In this document: piece after piece, positions 63,089 to 64,000 of the stretch
Position numbering within the stretch: the first letter of the stretch is position 1
Layout of the letters: every line of letters starts with the position of its first letter
Assembly (NCBI RefSeq): GCF_002860365.1
Contig: NZ_NMWT01000001.1
Coordinates: forward strand, 223,379-287,378
Length of the DNA: 64,000 bases
Reading direction: 5' to 3'
From: Bifidobacterium parmae
GTDB lineage: Bacteria > Actinomycetota > Actinomycetes > Actinomycetales > Bifidobacteriaceae
Made by a program: the position numbers and the translations under genes
The notes under the pieces: generated by a model
The model's input: only the letters and a program-made list of their open reading frames with translations
Databases searched by the model: none
What the model was told of the DNA's origin: nothing

Positions 63089-64000
63089 ATGGCACTCATC
63101 TCATTGGACCATGTCAGCAAGATCTACCCGAAGGGCACGCGTCCCGCGCTCGACGACATCAACCTCGACATCGAGCGCGGCGACTTCGTGTTCCTCGTGG
63201 GCGCGTCCGGCTCCGGCAAGACCACGCTGCTGAGCCTGCTGCTGCGCGAGGAGGAGGCCACGGACGGCGAGATCCGCGTGGCCGGCAACGACCTGCGCCG
63301 CATCTCCGACCGTCAGGTGCCGCAGTACCGCCGCACCATCGGCTTCGTGTTCCAGGACTACAAGCTGCTCAACAACAAGACCGTGTGGCAGAACGTGGCG
63401 TTCGCGCTCGAGGTGATCGGCACGCGCCGTTCCGCCATCAAGTCGATGGTGCCGAAGGTGCTGGAGACGGTGGGTCTGACCGGCAAGGAGGACAGCTACC
63501 CGCACGAGCTGTCCGGCGGCGAGCAGCAGCGCGTGGCCATCGCCCGCGCCTACGTGAACCATCCGCAGATCCTGCTGGCCGACGAGCCGACCGGCAACCT
63601 CGATCCGACCACGTCGCTCGGCATCATGGAGGTGCTCGACGCGATCAACCGCACCGGCACCACCGTCGTCATGGCGACGCACAACGAGGAGATCGTCAAC
63701 TCGATGCGCAAGCGTGTCGTCGAACTGCACACGGGCCGCATCGTGCGCGACGAGGAGCACGGCTCCTACGATTCGTCCACGTACTTCCCGGACGCGGAGG
63801 TCACGTCGAAGGCGCATCAGGCGATCGGTGCGGATGAGCGGTTCCGCGCGGACAGCGCGGACGCGACCGAACGCATGGACGCGCACGCCGCCATCGAGGC
63901 GGGCGCGGTCGCGGCCGGCGCGATGGACGGCGACGAGGGCATCGCCCGTCTCGCCCAGTCCGTGCATTCCGGCCGCACCGGCCGTTACGGCGAGGCGTTC
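63089..64000 (+). CDS. ftsE: Cell-division ABC ATPase FtsE, 3' end outside window
   Basis: ATPase partner of FtsX that controls peptidoglycan hydrolases at the septum. 304 codons are visible without a stop. Walker A is [15 protein letters not shown], the Q-loop [12 protein letters not shown], the signature [15 protein letters not shown], Walker [17 protein letters not shown], and the H-loop [12 protein letters not shown]. Classical FtsE ends near residue 230. Here at least 75 further residues, rich in Ala, Asp and Glu, continue to the window edge. CCAAGGAAAGC precedes ATG 63089. ftsX is expected downstream. prfB-ftsE adjacency is common in actinobacteria. Confidence 0.94.
   Translation, partial: MALISLDHVSKIYPKGTRPALDDINLDIERGDFVFLVGASGSGKTTLLSLLLREEEATDGEIRVAGNDLRRISDRQVPQYRRTIGFVFQDYKLLNNKTVWQNVAFALEVIGTRRSAIKSMVPKVLETVGLTGKEDSYPHELSGGEQQRVAIARAYVNHPQILLADEPTGNLDPTTSLGIMEVLDAINRTGTTVVMATHNEEIVNSMRKRVVELHTGRIVRDEEHGSYDSSTYFPDAEVTSKAHQAIGADERFRADSADATERMDAHAAIEAGAVAAGAMDGDEGIARLAQSVHSGRTGRYGEAF

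Overview
The window reads as a chromosomal segment of a high-GC actinobacterium, almost certainly a Bifidobacterium or close relative. The supporting signs are strong G/C third-position bias, many LacI-type regulators paired with sugar ABC or MFS uptake systems, a GH13 alpha-glucosidase locus, an actinobacterial-type DapD, oligoribonuclease, and a prfB without a programmed frameshift. All calls were made by reading sequence and translation; no database search was run.

Layout. 1-6.5 kb: tesB (cut by the window edge), ettA, a HAD phosphatase, a DHA2-type drug exporter, a small membrane operon and tRNA-Asp. 6.7-22.8 kb: the most distinctive region, a ROK sugar kinase facing a long plus-strand block. 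That block encodes KDG kinase, KDPG aldolase, a TIM-barrel isomerase/epimerase, a GH88/GH105 unsaturated-uronyl hydrolase, a DhuD/KduD-type dehydrogenase, a DhuI-type (RpiB/LacAB-fold) isomerase, a LacI regulator, a sugar ABC importer (binding protein plus two permeases), a DUF624/YesL-like membrane protein, a second LacI regulator, a small unknown protein and an aldehyde dehydrogenase. Together these form a near-complete route from imported unsaturated (lyase-generated) oligosaccharides to pyruvate plus glyceraldehyde-3-phosphate. No polysaccharide lyase or sulfatase lies in the window, which suggests cross-feeding on lyase products made elsewhere. Repeated TGGAAA/TTTCCA half-sites sit in front of three of its transcription units.

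22.8-28.7 kb: a RarD-like transporter, two uncharacterised proteins (one a paralogue of the small protein in the uronate block), tRNA-Ile with a UAU anticodon, rpmE, prfA and prmC. 29-34 kb: a complete branched-chain amino acid ABC system (LivK-H-M-G-F). 34-38.4 kb: an acetyltransferase, tsaC, a WecA/TagO-like transferase and guaB, the last apparently leaderless. 38.5-43.1 kb: a LacI regulator divergent from an alpha-glucosidase and an MFS sugar transporter. 43.1-44.3 kb: a non-coding stretch with a possible structured RNA and three consecutive tandem-repeat arrays (14 bp, about 61 bp and about 21 bp units) before orn.

44.3-53.4 kb: orn, a Pif1-like helicase, a CE4-like membrane protein that has lost key catalytic residues, an AmmeMemoRadiSam pair (radical SAM enzyme plus a fused Memo-AMMECR1 protein whose linker contains a dispersed intergenic repeat), a DUF308 membrane protein, and a small-gene cluster with a broken DUF4160 gene. 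53.5-58.4 kb: a ketopantoate reductase-like gene with metQ-metN-metI and map. 58.7-64 kb: gltA, dapD, a tiny membrane protein, prfB and ftsE (cut by the right edge). REP-like palindromic repeats with a CCCCCGC-TGGCGGGGG core recur between genes throughout.
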